Positions 1 to 10,560 are shown, counted from the first letter of the stretch. The stretch is 17,804 bases of DNA from an uncultured Oscillospiraceae bacterium (GCA_910578575.1 CAJTQP010000045.1:1-17804); one strand, 5' to 3'. The notes: generated by a model from the sequence alone, not told the origin. A program made the numbers and translations.

Positions 1-8
1 CAAAACGA

Positions 9-37
9 TTGACAATTCCGTGAAATTTTGCTAAACT
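9..37 (+). promoter_or_regulatory. Possible sigma-A promoter
   Basis: TTGACA (9-14) and TAAACT (32-37) are separated by 17 bases. A transcript from about 44 would run through the hairpins at 60-86 and 95-122 with no evident gene. This is motif evidence only, in AT-rich DNA where chance matches are common. Confidence 0.3.
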
Positions 38-59
38 AAGCCTAGAAAATGAAATTTTC

Positions 60-86
60 GTTTATCTTAAGAAAGTCAAGATAAAC
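60..86 (-). terminator. AT-rich hairpin, possible terminator
   Basis: A 9-bp stem (60-68 with 78-86) has a 9-base loop. On the minus strand it is followed by a T-rich stretch. It would suit the end of a short minus-strand RNA started by the promoter at 179-208. The stem is weak. Confidence 0.25.
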
Positions 87-94
87 ATTCGGCA

Positions 95-122
95 GCTATG
101 GGGAGTTGCCGCTCCCCATAGC
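95..122. other. 11-bp perfect hairpin
   Basis: GCTATGGGGAG (95-105) pairs perfectly with CTCCCCATAGC (112-122) across a 6-base loop. A second small hairpin, CGGGAT-TCT-ATCCCG, lies at 152-166. Both fall inside the putative minus-strand transcript from the promoter at 179-208, so they may be parts of a structured RNA of about 110 nt. Its identity is unknown. Confidence 0.5.
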
Positions 123-178
123 CTGCGCAGGCGAAAGGCCCGCCTACACAACGGGATTCTATCCCGCGCCTATCAAAC

Positions 179-208
179 ATTATAGCATATCTCTAGCCTA
201 CTTTTCAA
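179..208 (-). promoter_or_regulatory. Probable promoter, minus strand
   Basis: On the minus strand TTGAAA (208-203) and a perfect TATAAT (184-179) are 18 bases apart. Transcription would start near 172 and read leftwards through the hairpins at 152-166, 95-122 and 60-86, with no good ORF. Confidence 0.45.
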
Positions 209-364
209 GTCCGTATATACGGCCATACGGTAACGCAGACTCATCGCAGATACACAACGGGGTAGGTGCTGGGGTAGGATTCTTGTTCGATGTTGAAGAG
301 CACTGTGTAGGACATAAGATATTATGCCTGCATGGTGTTTTCTTGCTTTCTCCGACGTCGAGAT

Positions 365-394
365 GGGGCGGGGGAACGGCGCCTCCCCTGCCCC
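365..394. other. GC-rich hairpin
   Basis: An 11-bp stem (365-375 with 384-394, one G-T pair) closes an 8-base loop. Flanking CTCCG and CGGAG could add an outer helix. It may be part of a structured RNA, but I cannot match it to a known family. Confidence 0.35.
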
Positions 395-473
395 CGGCAA
401 CGGAGCATACAGGGCCAAGTTTGCGTGGGGCGGCAGGGTGTCGCCCCCAGGGCGAAAAATTTCTCAAAAGCCA

Positions 474-513
474 CCGCCTCCCCCTTGACAGAGGAGGCGG
501 CAGCGATTATACT
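474..513 (+). promoter_or_regulatory. Strong promoter with -35 inside an inverted repeat
   Basis: TTGACA (485-490) and TATACT (508-513) have the ideal 17-base spacing. The -35 box lies in the loop of a perfect inverted repeat, CCGCCTCC (474-481) and GGAGGCGG (493-500), which could be a repressor operator. The expected start is near 520. No protein gene follows, because aspS runs the other way, so the product is probably a short RNA ended by the hairpin at 568-600. Confidence 0.6.
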
Positions 514-519
514 ATAGCT

Positions 520-612
520 AGAGGGGCCGGTCAGCGGCTGGCCCATAGACTATTTTGTTTTTACTAGAGTAGCCGTCTGGGTGCTAGCCAGGCGGCTACT
601 TCCTTATCTTCG
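520..612 (+). ncRNA. Candidate small RNA, about 90 nt
   Basis: The interval starts just after a strong promoter (485-513). It contains a first stem (524-531 with 537-544, two G-T pairs), then a U-rich single-stranded stretch (552-562), then a 13-bp terminator-like hairpin (568-600) with the T-rich tail TTCCTTATCTT. Promoter, stem, U-rich linker and terminator form a typical small-RNA layout. The family is not recognised and there is no expression evidence. It could instead be the leader of a lost gene. Confidence 0.35.
568..600 (+). terminator. Hairpin terminator
   Basis: AGTAGCCGTCTGG (568-580) pairs with CCAGGCGGCTACT (588-600) over 13 positions, one a wobble, around a 7-base loop. A moderately T-rich tail follows on the plus strand. 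It would end the transcript from the promoter at 485-513. Confidence 0.55.
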
Positions 613-658
613 GTCATTTCGCACTGTATGCACAAAGGCAATCTGACACACATCAGCC

Positions 659-698
659 AAAGGGGCTATATCCACAGCGTTGTGGATGTAGCCCCTTT
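659..698. terminator. Terminator hairpin downstream of aspS
   Basis: An 18-bp stem (659-676 with 681-698, one wobble) has a 4-base loop and lies about 20 bases past the aspS stop. On the aspS strand the stem ends in TTT but the following tail is not U-rich, so termination there may be weak. It may work in both directions between aspS and the small-RNA candidate. Confidence 0.6.
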
Positions 699-719
699 GT
701 GCTGTCTTATTCTGAGGTT

Positions 720-2516
<1,797 letters not shown>

Positions 2517-2550
2517 TGTTCACTCCAATGGTGTAAATTAAAGTTTTCGT

Positions 2551-2762
2551 CCACCTTTTTCAAAAGGTGGCGGAGTCCAGAGGCAGAGCCTCTGGCAGAG
2601 TGCAGGGACAGCGTCCCTGCCGGGTCCGGGCAGCGCCCGGAACAGCCGATGTTCCGAAGGAACGAGGCCCCTTTGTTCGCGTATAACCTCACAGTTACGT
2701 TGTCCCCACCCCCGCACCGTGCGGGAGGCTGTTGTCCGCTTTTTTTCAGAAAAAAAGCGGAC
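2551..2762. repeat. Cluster of consecutive short hairpins
   Basis: At least seven separate perfect stems follow each other: 2551-2559/2562-2570, 2577-2584/2588-2595 (8 bp), 2602-2609/2613-2620 (8 bp), 2625-2631/2635-2641 (7 bp), 2651-2655/2659-2663 (5 bp), 2711-2717/2719-2725, and 2734-2746/2750-2762 (13 bp). Most have 3-base loops; two in succession use AGC and one AGA. This is leader-side DNA of aspS. It looks like a composite intergenic repeat, not a regulator with alternative folds. Confidence 0.75.
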
Positions 2763-2987
2763 GAAAAAAAACAACGGGGGCGAGCCTGACAGGCTACCCG
2801 TGCGGTGAGGTATTCGCCCGAAATCCCCTGGTGCTTCCGTCCACCACCCGTGGGCAGGCCGGGCCGGAGATACCGGCCAGGGGCGTGGTTCCGCTGTGGC
2901 GGAATTGGGGGGTGGGTGGGTTTTGATGTTTGGGTTTTTGTGCTCGGATTGGCGGTCGCCCATCTAGGAAGTGGGTGGGGTGGGAGA

Positions 2988-3037
2988 AGTTGGGGCTTGC
3001 CTCGGCTTTTGATTTTGGGAGTTGGGGCTTGCCTCGG
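2988..3037. repeat. 18-bp direct repeat, two copies
   Basis: AGTTGGGGCTTGCCTCGG occurs at 2988-3005 and again at 3020-3037, a 32-base period, each followed by T-rich sequence. No function is evident. Confidence 0.8.
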
Positions 3038-3086
3038 TTTTTCTGTGGGCTTAGTAGGACGCTAAGGCTTCGGGCTTCACAAAAAG

Positions 3087-3128
3087 CCCTCTTTTCCAAA
3101 GAGGGTGGCACGGCCGAAGGGCCGTGCC
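3087..3128. repeat. Double-hairpin intergenic repeat
   Basis: CCCTCTTT (3087-3094) pairs with AAAGAGGG (3098-3105). After one base, GGCACGGCC (3107-3115) pairs with GGCCGTGCC (3120-3128) around GAAG. The form 'AAAGAGGG-T-GGCACGGCC ... GGCCGTGCC' resembles a dispersed intergenic repeat I know from Oscillospirales genomes. Only one copy is in this window, so this is recognition by memory. Confidence 0.5.
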
Positions 3129-3245
3129 GGGTGATTCCCGTTAGGGGGATTAAGGTTCCCTACGAAATCCATCTGGCGAGGGGGCACCAATATTGGATAC
3201 AGGAAACGGCTTCGCCATGCTTTCACCACCCGAAAAAACGGAAAA

Positions 3246-3267
3246 GGGAGCCCCCGCAGGGGCTCCC
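3246..3267. terminator. 9-bp GC-rich hairpin
   Basis: GGGAGCCCC (3246-3254) pairs with GGGGCTCCC (3259-3267) around CGCA. It lies about 155 bases past the M50 stop and has no T tail on either strand. It could be a weak terminator or part of a repeat. Confidence 0.35.
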
Positions 3268-3422
3268 CCGATTGCAGGCCCCGCAAGCTTCTGCAACCTA
3301 ATCACTGAGATGAGTTTAACAAATTAACCAATGCTTGTCAAGTTAAACTTGCTAAGCAAGGGCCTTTGCAACCCCTCAGTACAAAGCAGTCTATGCACTT
3401 CAGTTACATTTATGTATGGGGC

Positions 3423-4544
3423 CTACCACTTCTCCCCCACCAACCCCATCAACTCCCGCTCCCCGGCGATATCGCTGGGGTAGGGATACCGCTTGGCACA
3501 TTTCTCAAAGCGCTTTTGCGCCGCCTCTACCGCCCCATGATCCCCCGCCGCCAGGGCCAGGGCATACTCGGTGCGGATGACCGCGGGGAAATTCTTCATG
3601 GACTGCATGAACTTCTTCTGCCCCCGGCTGCACATAGCCTCTGCCGCCTCCCGGTCCCCCCGGAGCAGGGCGCAGGTGAGCCGGTCGCACAGCAGCAGGC
3701 GGCGGTGGAGGTCCACCATGCCGCTGTCCAAACCCAGAAGCCGGGCCATCAGGGCGTCCGCTTTCTCAAAGCAGTGGCGGTCCATCCAATAGTTGCAGGC
3801 GAACACCCCCAGGGTGGCCACCATGCCGTTTTTCATCCCCTCATCACTGGGCACGGCGAACCATTCCTCCGGCAGGTCCTTTAGCCGCTTGCCCTGGACC
3901 ATCTGACCGTTGAGCTGGAGCTGGAGCCAAAAGGCCCGCAGAGCCTCCGGGTCCCGGCCCAGGGAATAGGCGTTGTAGCCGTCGTTGTCCACCGTCCCCA
4001 GCCGCAGGGGGATGCCGTTCACCAGGGCGGTGAGGAAGCCGACCCCCGAAAAGATCAAAGCCGCCACCGCTCCCAGGCCCACCCGTGGCCCCGCCAGGTA
4101 CAGGCCCAGGCACAGCCCCCCGGCCAGCAGGTTCACCACCACCCCGCCCAGGTTATAGGCCACCACGGGGAGCTTCCCCTCCACCATCTCCGGGGGCGTC
4201 ATGAGGCATTGGCCTCCGGTGCCCAGGACAGACAGCCGCCGCAGCCGCAGGCGTCCGTCCACCTTCAACCACATGAAATTCAGCACCCGGAAGGAGCTGA
4301 AGCGGTAGCCGGACCACAGGCCGAAGAGCAGGTGGCCCGCCTCATGAATCACCGTCTGCACCAAAAAGGCCAGGTACAGCAGCAAAAGCACCGCCCCCAG
4401 CAGCAGGAGCTGCTTACCGAGCCCCGCCACCTTGGGCAGGCTGGCCGCCGCCAGATAGCCGATCACCGCGGTGACCCCGACGTTCAGGGCCACCGCCAAA
4501 ATAAAACCGGGGCGCACCCGCTTTTTCTCTCTTGTCTTCTCCAT
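3423..4544 (-). CDS. M50-type (site-2 protease-like) membrane metalloprotease
   Basis: This is a 373-residue membrane protein. Hydrophobic segments lie at about 13-34 and 46-66; the second runs into the zinc motif HEAGH (67-71), as in M50 intramembrane proteases. More hydrophobic segments follow at about 126-152 and 156-178, with an NDG motif (187-189) where the family's third zinc ligand normally sits. The family cuts membrane-bound substrates such as anti-sigma factors or signal-peptide remnants; the substrate here is unknown. Residues from about 195 to 373 form a soluble, helix-rich half with a tetratricopeptide-like feel and several Cys. The start is supported by AAAGGAGAG upstream. The gene follows the M23 gene on the same strand, but a U-tailed terminator (4574-4608) lies between them. 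Confidence 0.8.
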   Translation of the reverse strand: MEKTREKKRVRPGFILAVALNVGVTAVIGYLAAASLPKVAGLGKQLLLLGAVLLLLYLAFLVQTVIHEAGHLLFGLWSGYRFSSFRVLNFMWLKVDGRLRLRRLSVLGTGGQCLMTPPEMVEGKLPVVAYNLGGVVVNLLAGGLCLGLYLAGPRVGLGAVAALIFSGVGFLTALVNGIPLRLGTVDNDGYNAYSLGRDPEALRAFWLQLQLNGQMVQGKRLKDLPEEWFAVPSDEGMKNGMVATLGVFACNYWMDRHCFEKADALMARLLGLDSGMVDLHRRLLLCDRLTCALLRGDREAAEAMCSRGQKKFMQSMKNFPAVIRTEYALALAAGDHGAVEAAQKRFEKCAKRYPYPSDIAGERELMGLVGEKW

Positions 4545-4573
4545 CCCTCTCTCCTTTCATGGTCTCTATGCCT

Positions 4574-4608
4574 AAAAAAACGGACCGGATCGTCAAAGAT
4601 CCGGCCCG
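4574..4608 (-). terminator. Intrinsic terminator of the pgeF/M23 operon
   Basis: An 11-position stem (4581-4591 with 4598-4608, one A-C mismatch) has a 6-base loop. On the minus strand it is followed directly by seven T (4580-4574). It sits just past the M23 stop and just before the M50 gene, so the M50 gene needs readthrough or its own promoter. TTGACG on the minus strand overlaps this hairpin's loop, but no good -10 follows. Confidence 0.9.
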
Positions 4609-4618
4609 TCTCTTTGTG

Positions 4619-6412
4619 TTACTCGTTGTTTGTGCTCTCCCCTAGGCCGTCGCCGGGTTCCACCGGCGGGGTCTCCGGAGGCGGGCCGTCGCCGCCGGGC
4701 TCCTCTGGGGGGGCAGGCTGCTCCGGCTTGGGCTCCTGGGGTGGGATGCTGGGGTCCTCCGGCTGGACGGGCGGCTGGTCCGGGGGCTGCTGGCCCTCCG
4801 GCGGGGTCTCGCCCTCGTCGGGGGTCTCTGGATTCTCCTCCGGGTTCTCCTCCTCCGGTTCCTCTTCGTCCTCCACCATGGTGCGGGCGGGGGCGTTGTT
4901 CTCGCCGGGTAAGTACAGCAGGGGGTCGATGGGGCTGTTGTCATAGCGCAGCTCAAAGTGGCAGTGGGGGCCGGTGGAGCGGCCGGTGGAGCCCACGGCG
5001 GCAATGATCTGCCCCTGGGTCACCGTCTGGCCCACTGTGACCAGCAGCTTGGAGCAGTGGCCATAGTAGCTATAAAAGCCGTTGTCGTGGTGGAGAATCA
5101 CCAAATTGCCATAGCTCCCCCGCTCCCCGACAAAGACCACCTGGCCGTCCGCCCCGGCGGAGATGGCGCTGCCCATGGGGGCGGCGATGTCCACTCCCTG
5201 GTGGAAGTTGGTCTCGCCGAAGATGTAGCGGTAGCCATAATCCGAGGACACCCGGCCCTGGACAGGCCAGAGGAACAGGCAGCCCTCCGGCAGGGGCTTG
5301 GTGCCGATGGCCACGATGAGGGGGGTGCTCTCCCCCAGGCTCACGGCGCTGAGGTCCGTGTTGCTCAGGGACACGCCGCAGCGGCGCACGGTGCGGGTGA
5401 GCACCGTCTCCATCCCCGCGGTGCCCTCCTGGACGATCCGCTGCTGGCCCCGGAACATGCTGGGGTCGTCCTCATACAGGCGCTCCGGGGTGGCGTCCCT
5501 GGTCAGGGTCTGCTCCTCCACGGTGGTGGTCACCAGCAGGGGGCAGGTCTGCTCCACCGTCAGCACCGTCCCCGGTTCCAGGGGGGTGCCTGTGGCGTTG
5601 AGCAGCAGCAGGCGCAGATCCGCCACCTGGTCCTCGCTCAGTTCCAAGTCCTCCGGCAGGCCAAAGCCCTCCCCCTCGCCGGGGCCCATGTCGATGGCCC
5701 CCAGGGTCAGGTCGGGGTTCAGCTCCTGCAAGCGCTCGCTGGTCATGGCGAAGCGCTCCAGCAGCTCCTCCACCGTGTCCCCCGCCTGGGCGGTGTAGAG
5801 GAAGAGCCGGGGGGCCTCCTCGATGAGCCGGGACACCAGGTCCAGGGTCTCCAGGGTCTGGGTCTCCGCGGGTAAATATTCATAGGCCAGGCTCAGCTGG
5901 TTTTCAAACTGGACGGAGAGGCAGTCGGGGGTGGTGTAGACATCCTTCACCTGCTTCAGGGCCTCATAGATGGTGTCGGCATCCCGTGCCGCCCCCACCA
6001 GGACCCCGTCCACCCGGAGGGTATACACATGCTCCAGCTGGGGGATGGCCTCCAGGAGGGCGTCGGTGACCTGGTGGACCTCCGCCACCTGGTTCTTGGG
6101 GGCCAGGGTGGTGCTCAGGGTGACGGCCTGGTCCCAGTCGCCGCTCTGTTCGCCCAAGATCTCCTGGGCCTGGGCCTGGGCTTGGAGGAGGGCCTGGTGA
6201 TAGGTCCCCTCCTCCTGGAAGTAGGCCAGGGTCTGGCCCTGGACGCTGGCAGCGTAGCACAGGGCGTAGGCGTTGCTCACCTCCGCCCCGGCGGCCACCA
6301 TGCTCCCCGCCAGCAGCAGGGCCGTGGCGGACAGCAGGGGATTTCCGGGGCCTTGGAGGCCGCCCTCCCAACGAAGGTTCTTTCTTCTGCGTTTTTTCTT
6401 GGATTGACTCAT
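4619..6412 (-). CDS. LysM/G5/M23-family peptidoglycan endopeptidase
   Basis: This 597-residue envelope protein has: a basic N-terminus (KKKRRRK, 5-11); a membrane anchor or signal segment (about 25-45); an extracytoplasmic stretch; a LysM-like domain (about 203-238, LYTAQAGDTVEELLERF); a G5-like domain (about 288-346); and a C-terminal M23 domain (about 380-503). Zinc and catalytic residues look intact: H404 and D408 in HQGVDIA, H452, and H483/H485 in HCHFEL. M23 enzymes cut peptide cross-bridges in peptidoglycan, so a role in wall remodelling is likely. Residues 511-597 form an unusual acidic, Pro/Glu-rich tail. AAGGAGG lies about 10 bases before the ATG. It is the last gene of a likely operon with pgeF and a 46-codon gene, and is followed by a strong terminator. 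Confidence 0.93.
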   Translation of the reverse strand: MSQSKKKRRRKNLRWEGGLQGPGNPLLSATALLLAGSMVAAGAEVSNAYALCYAASVQGQTLAYFQEEGTYHQALLQAQAQAQEILGEQSGDWDQAVTLSTTLAPKNQVAEVHQVTDALLEAIPQLEHVYTLRVDGVLVGAARDADTIYEALKQVKDVYTTPDCLSVQFENQLSLAYEYLPAETQTLETLDLVSRLIEEAPRLFLYTAQAGDTVEELLERFAMTSERLQELNPDLTLGAIDMGPGEGEGFGLPEDLELSEDQVADLRLLLLNATGTPLEPGTVLTVEQTCPLLVTTTVEEQTLTRDATPERLYEDDPSMFRGQQRIVQEGTAGMETVLTRTVRRCGVSLSNTDLSAVSLGESTPLIVAIGTKPLPEGCLFLWPVQGRVSSDYGYRYIFGETNFHQGVDIAAPMGSAISAGADGQVVFVGERGSYGNLVILHHDNGFYSYYGHCSKLLVTVGQTVTQGQIIAAVGSTGRSTGPHCHFELRYDNSPIDPLLYLPGENNAPARTMVEDEEEPEEENPEENPETPDEGETPPEGQQPPDQPPVQPEDPSIPPQEPKPEQPAPPEEPGGDGPPPETPPVEPGDGLGESTNNE

Positions 6413-6442
6413 GGGGTATCCGCCTCCTTGCGGGGTATGGGG

Positions 6443-6583
6443 TCAACGGGGGTCATCTTCTACGATGATATATAGCTTGCTTCCATTGCCGGGGCTCAGG
6501 GCTGGGAATAGATACGGGAACACGCTCCACACCCTGAACAAGAGTTTCCACAGCCTCACTTTGCACTTTCGTAGGAACTTCAT
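6443..6583 (-). CDS. Unrecognised 46-residue small protein
   Basis: I found this ORF by reading the gap between pgeF and the M23 gene. It begins at an ATG (6583-6581) with an excellent ribosome binding site, AGGAGGGAC, 5 bases upstream, and ends at TGA (6445-6443). It starts 23 bases after the pgeF stop and ends 30 bases before the M23 start, the spacing of a translated operon member. The product begins MKFLRKCKVRLWKLLFRVW, a strongly basic, amphipathic or membrane-binding stretch, then VFPYLFPALSPGNG, and ends SKLYIIVEDDPR. I do not recognise a family. It may be a membrane-associated micropeptide acting with its envelope neighbours, which is inference from context. Confidence 0.65.
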   Translation of the reverse strand: MKFLRKCKVRLWKLLFRVWSVFPYLFPALSPGNGSKLYIIVEDDPR

Positions 6584-6606
6584 TCACAGTCCCTCCTATC
6601 CGTGTA

Positions 6607-7428
6607 TCATGGCATAAGCTGGATCATAGCCGCATGGTTGCCCCGCTGCTCGCCCATCTTTCGGTGGGACCAATACAATTCCGGGTGGCAGGCGGTGCAC
6701 AGGGGCAGGGTGGAGATGTTCTCCTCTCGGAGCCCCCCCTCCAGCAGCTCCCAGCGGATGATGCCCTTCAAGTCCACGGCGAACTTGCCGGGGCGCTCCA
6801 CCTTGGGGATGATGTAAGGTGCGGCCCCCTGGCCCAGCTTGGCGCTGAGGGCGGTGGGCACGTCGGCGTGGGTCTCAAAGCAGCAGGAGCCGATGGCGGG
6901 GCCGATGGCCGCCAGGATATCCCCCGGACGGCTGCCGTAGTCCGCCACCATCTTCGCCGCCGCCTTTTGGGCGATGGCCAGGGCGGTGCCCCGCCAGCCG
7001 GAGTGGACCGCCGCGATCACCCGCTTTTGGGGGTCGTAGAGGAGCACCGGCACGCAGTCGGCGTAAAAGATGGTGAGGCACAGCCCTGGGGTATCGGTGA
7101 TGAGGCCGTCGGCGTCCACTTCGATGGGGGCCAGGGGGTCAGGGAGGATATCGGCGGGGCCTACGGGGCGGATGTAGTCCTCGTGGACCTGGTGGGTCAT
7201 CACCAGCTTGTGGAAATCCGTGCCCAGGGCGGCGCACATTCTATGGTAGTTCTCCCGGACGGCGGCGGGGTCGTCCCCGCGGGAGAGGCTGATGTTCAGG
7301 CTGTCCCAGGGGGGGACGCTGACGCCGCCTAGGCGGGCGGCGAAGCCGTGGTGTACGCCGCCGGCTTCGGTGAAGGGGTTGGCGGTGTGGAATACGACGT
7401 TGTTGACGGTTTGCTTGGTAAAGGGCAT
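6607..7428 (-). CDS. pgeF: Peptidoglycan editing factor PgeF (YfiH/DUF152, laccase-like fold)
   Basis: This is a 273-residue YfiH-family protein. Family members bind zinc with a conserved His-Cys-His set; here the likely ligands are H79 (MTHQVH), C125 (YADCVPVL) and H142 (AAVHSGWRGT). The GWRGT signature, IGPAIGSCCFE (175-185) and the C-terminal SHRKMGEQRGNHAAMI are typical. In E. coli the family removes wrongly built UDP-MurNAc-L-Ser; purine nucleoside activity is also reported for homologues. I chose the ATG at 7428 because AGGAGG lies 4 bases upstream and the family's usual N-terminus begins near there. The open frame runs on to 7716, but that part translates intergenic repeats. It appears to be first in an operon with a 46-codon gene and the M23 peptidase, which fits a wall-maintenance role. 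Confidence 0.93.
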   Translation of the reverse strand: MPFTKQTVNNVVFHTANPFTEAGGVHHGFAARLGGVSVPPWDSLNISLSRGDDPAAVRENYHRMCAALGTDFHKLVMTHQVHEDYIRPVGPADILPDPLAPIEVDADGLITDTPGLCLTIFYADCVPVLLYDPQKRVIAAVHSGWRGTALAIAQKAAAKMVADYGSRPGDILAAIGPAIGSCCFETHADVPTALSAKLGQGAAPYIIPKVERPGKFAVDLKGIIRWELLEGGLREENISTLPLCTACHPELYWSHRKMGEQRGNHAAMIQLMP

Positions 7429-7461
7429 GGGTCCTCCTATACACGGGATCATGGGGCCTCT

Positions 7462-7533
7462 CCATGTGAACCCCACACGGCATAAAGGCATCCCACGTTG
7501 GATGTAGGGGCCGCCGCCCTCGGCGGCCCGCGG
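7462..7533 (-). repeat. Palindromic intergenic repeat, copy R1
   Basis: The hairpin GGGCCGCCG-CCCT-CGGCGGCCC (7508-7529) is flanked by TGTAG (7503-7507) and GCGG (7530-7533). A tail at 7462-7502 read on the minus strand (TACATCCAACGTGG ... GGTTCACATGG) resembles the tails of copies R2 and R4. It sits about 35 bases before the pgeF start, within the likely leader. Confidence 0.8.
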
Positions 7534-7663
7534 TTTTCCCTTTTCCTGGCGGCCCGCGGTTTTCCCTCCGCCCTCCGGGAATGGGGACGAGAGGGAGGGG
7601 AAAATGGCAGGTGATTTAGGAAATGGTGGGAAATGTAAGAAACGGTAGACGGGGCCTGAAACG

Positions 7664-7731
7664 ACGGGCCGGCGAGGGCGCCGGCCCCTACAAGGACACG
7701 CCGCAGTCCTCACCACCGCCGGTTCACAGGG
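7664..7731 (+). repeat. Palindromic intergenic repeat, copy R2
   Basis: A 9-bp perfect stem (7666-7674 with 7679-7687) with a 4-base loop is followed by CTACAAGGACACG and then CACCACC ... GGTTCACA. The same words occur in the tail of R4 (read in reverse complement). The tail ends about 17 bases from the secA stop codon. Confidence 0.8.
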
Positions 7732-7747
7732 TAGGTAAATGTCATTT

Positions 7748-10498
<2,751 letters not shown>

Positions 10499-10560
10499 GG
10501 TCGTTTCTTCCTTTCAACATATCCACGTGCAACAGCACGGAGTTTTCCACAATTCAAACA

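Larger units (their letters stand above)
1..719. other. Gene-free region with promoters and hairpins
   Basis: I see no convincing protein gene here. ORFs in either direction have no ribosome binding site, odd composition and no recognisable motifs. The left 350 bases are visibly less GC-rich than the genes of the window. The region holds three promoter-like sites (9-37 +, 179-208 -, 485-513 +) and hairpins at 60-86, 95-122, 152-166, 365-394, 568-600 and 659-698. Noncoding RNA genes on one or both strands are plausible. None matches RNase P RNA, tmRNA or SRP RNA by the conserved motifs I know. Confidence 0.6.
2517..3422. other. Gene-free, hairpin-rich intergenic region
   Basis: About 900 bases separate aspS from the M50 gene, with no believable ORF: candidates on both strands lack ribosome binding sites and look like translated repeats. 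The left part is a run of short perfect hairpins (2551-2762). The middle has an 18-bp direct repeat (2988-3005 and 3020-3037). The right part has a dispersed-repeat-like pair of hairpins (3087-3128) and another hairpin (3246-3267). The last 120 bases are AT-rich and hold nothing I recognise. The aspS promoter must lie in here, but I cannot single it out. Confidence 0.7.
7429..7747. other. secA-pgeF intergenic region with two palindromic repeats
   Basis: There is no gene here. It holds two copies of an ~70-bp palindromic repeat (7462-7533 and 7664-7731), with their hairpins facing each other and their tails pointing outwards. A 19-bp direct duplication GGCGGCCCGCGGTTTTCCC lies at 7522-7540 and 7548-7566. 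No classic U-tailed terminator for secA is visible; the repeat hairpin at 7666-7687 may slow or end transcription. I could not pick out a pgeF promoter. Confidence 0.7.

Noticed and set aside
145..261. 11-base repeat TACACAACGGG at 145-155 and 251-261
   Set aside because: Too short and isolated, with no shared flanks; it may be chance.
106..567. 153-codon plus-strand ORF at the left end
   Set aside because: No ribosome binding site; it runs through several hairpins and a strong internal promoter, and the composition is not protein-like.
2538..2963. 141-codon minus-strand ORF upstream of aspS
   Set aside because: It translates the hairpin cluster, has no ribosome binding site and shows no protein-like pattern.
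2517..3422. T-box leader for aspS
   Set aside because: Clostridial aspS is often T-box regulated, but I found no TGGNACCGCG-type antiterminator motif on the minus strand. The many hairpins do not show the T-box layout.
7429..7716. N-terminal extension of PgeF to the upstream start at 7716
   Set aside because: The extension translates the palindromic repeats and lacks a ribosome binding site, while the ATG at 7428 has AGGAGG and matches the family N-terminus.
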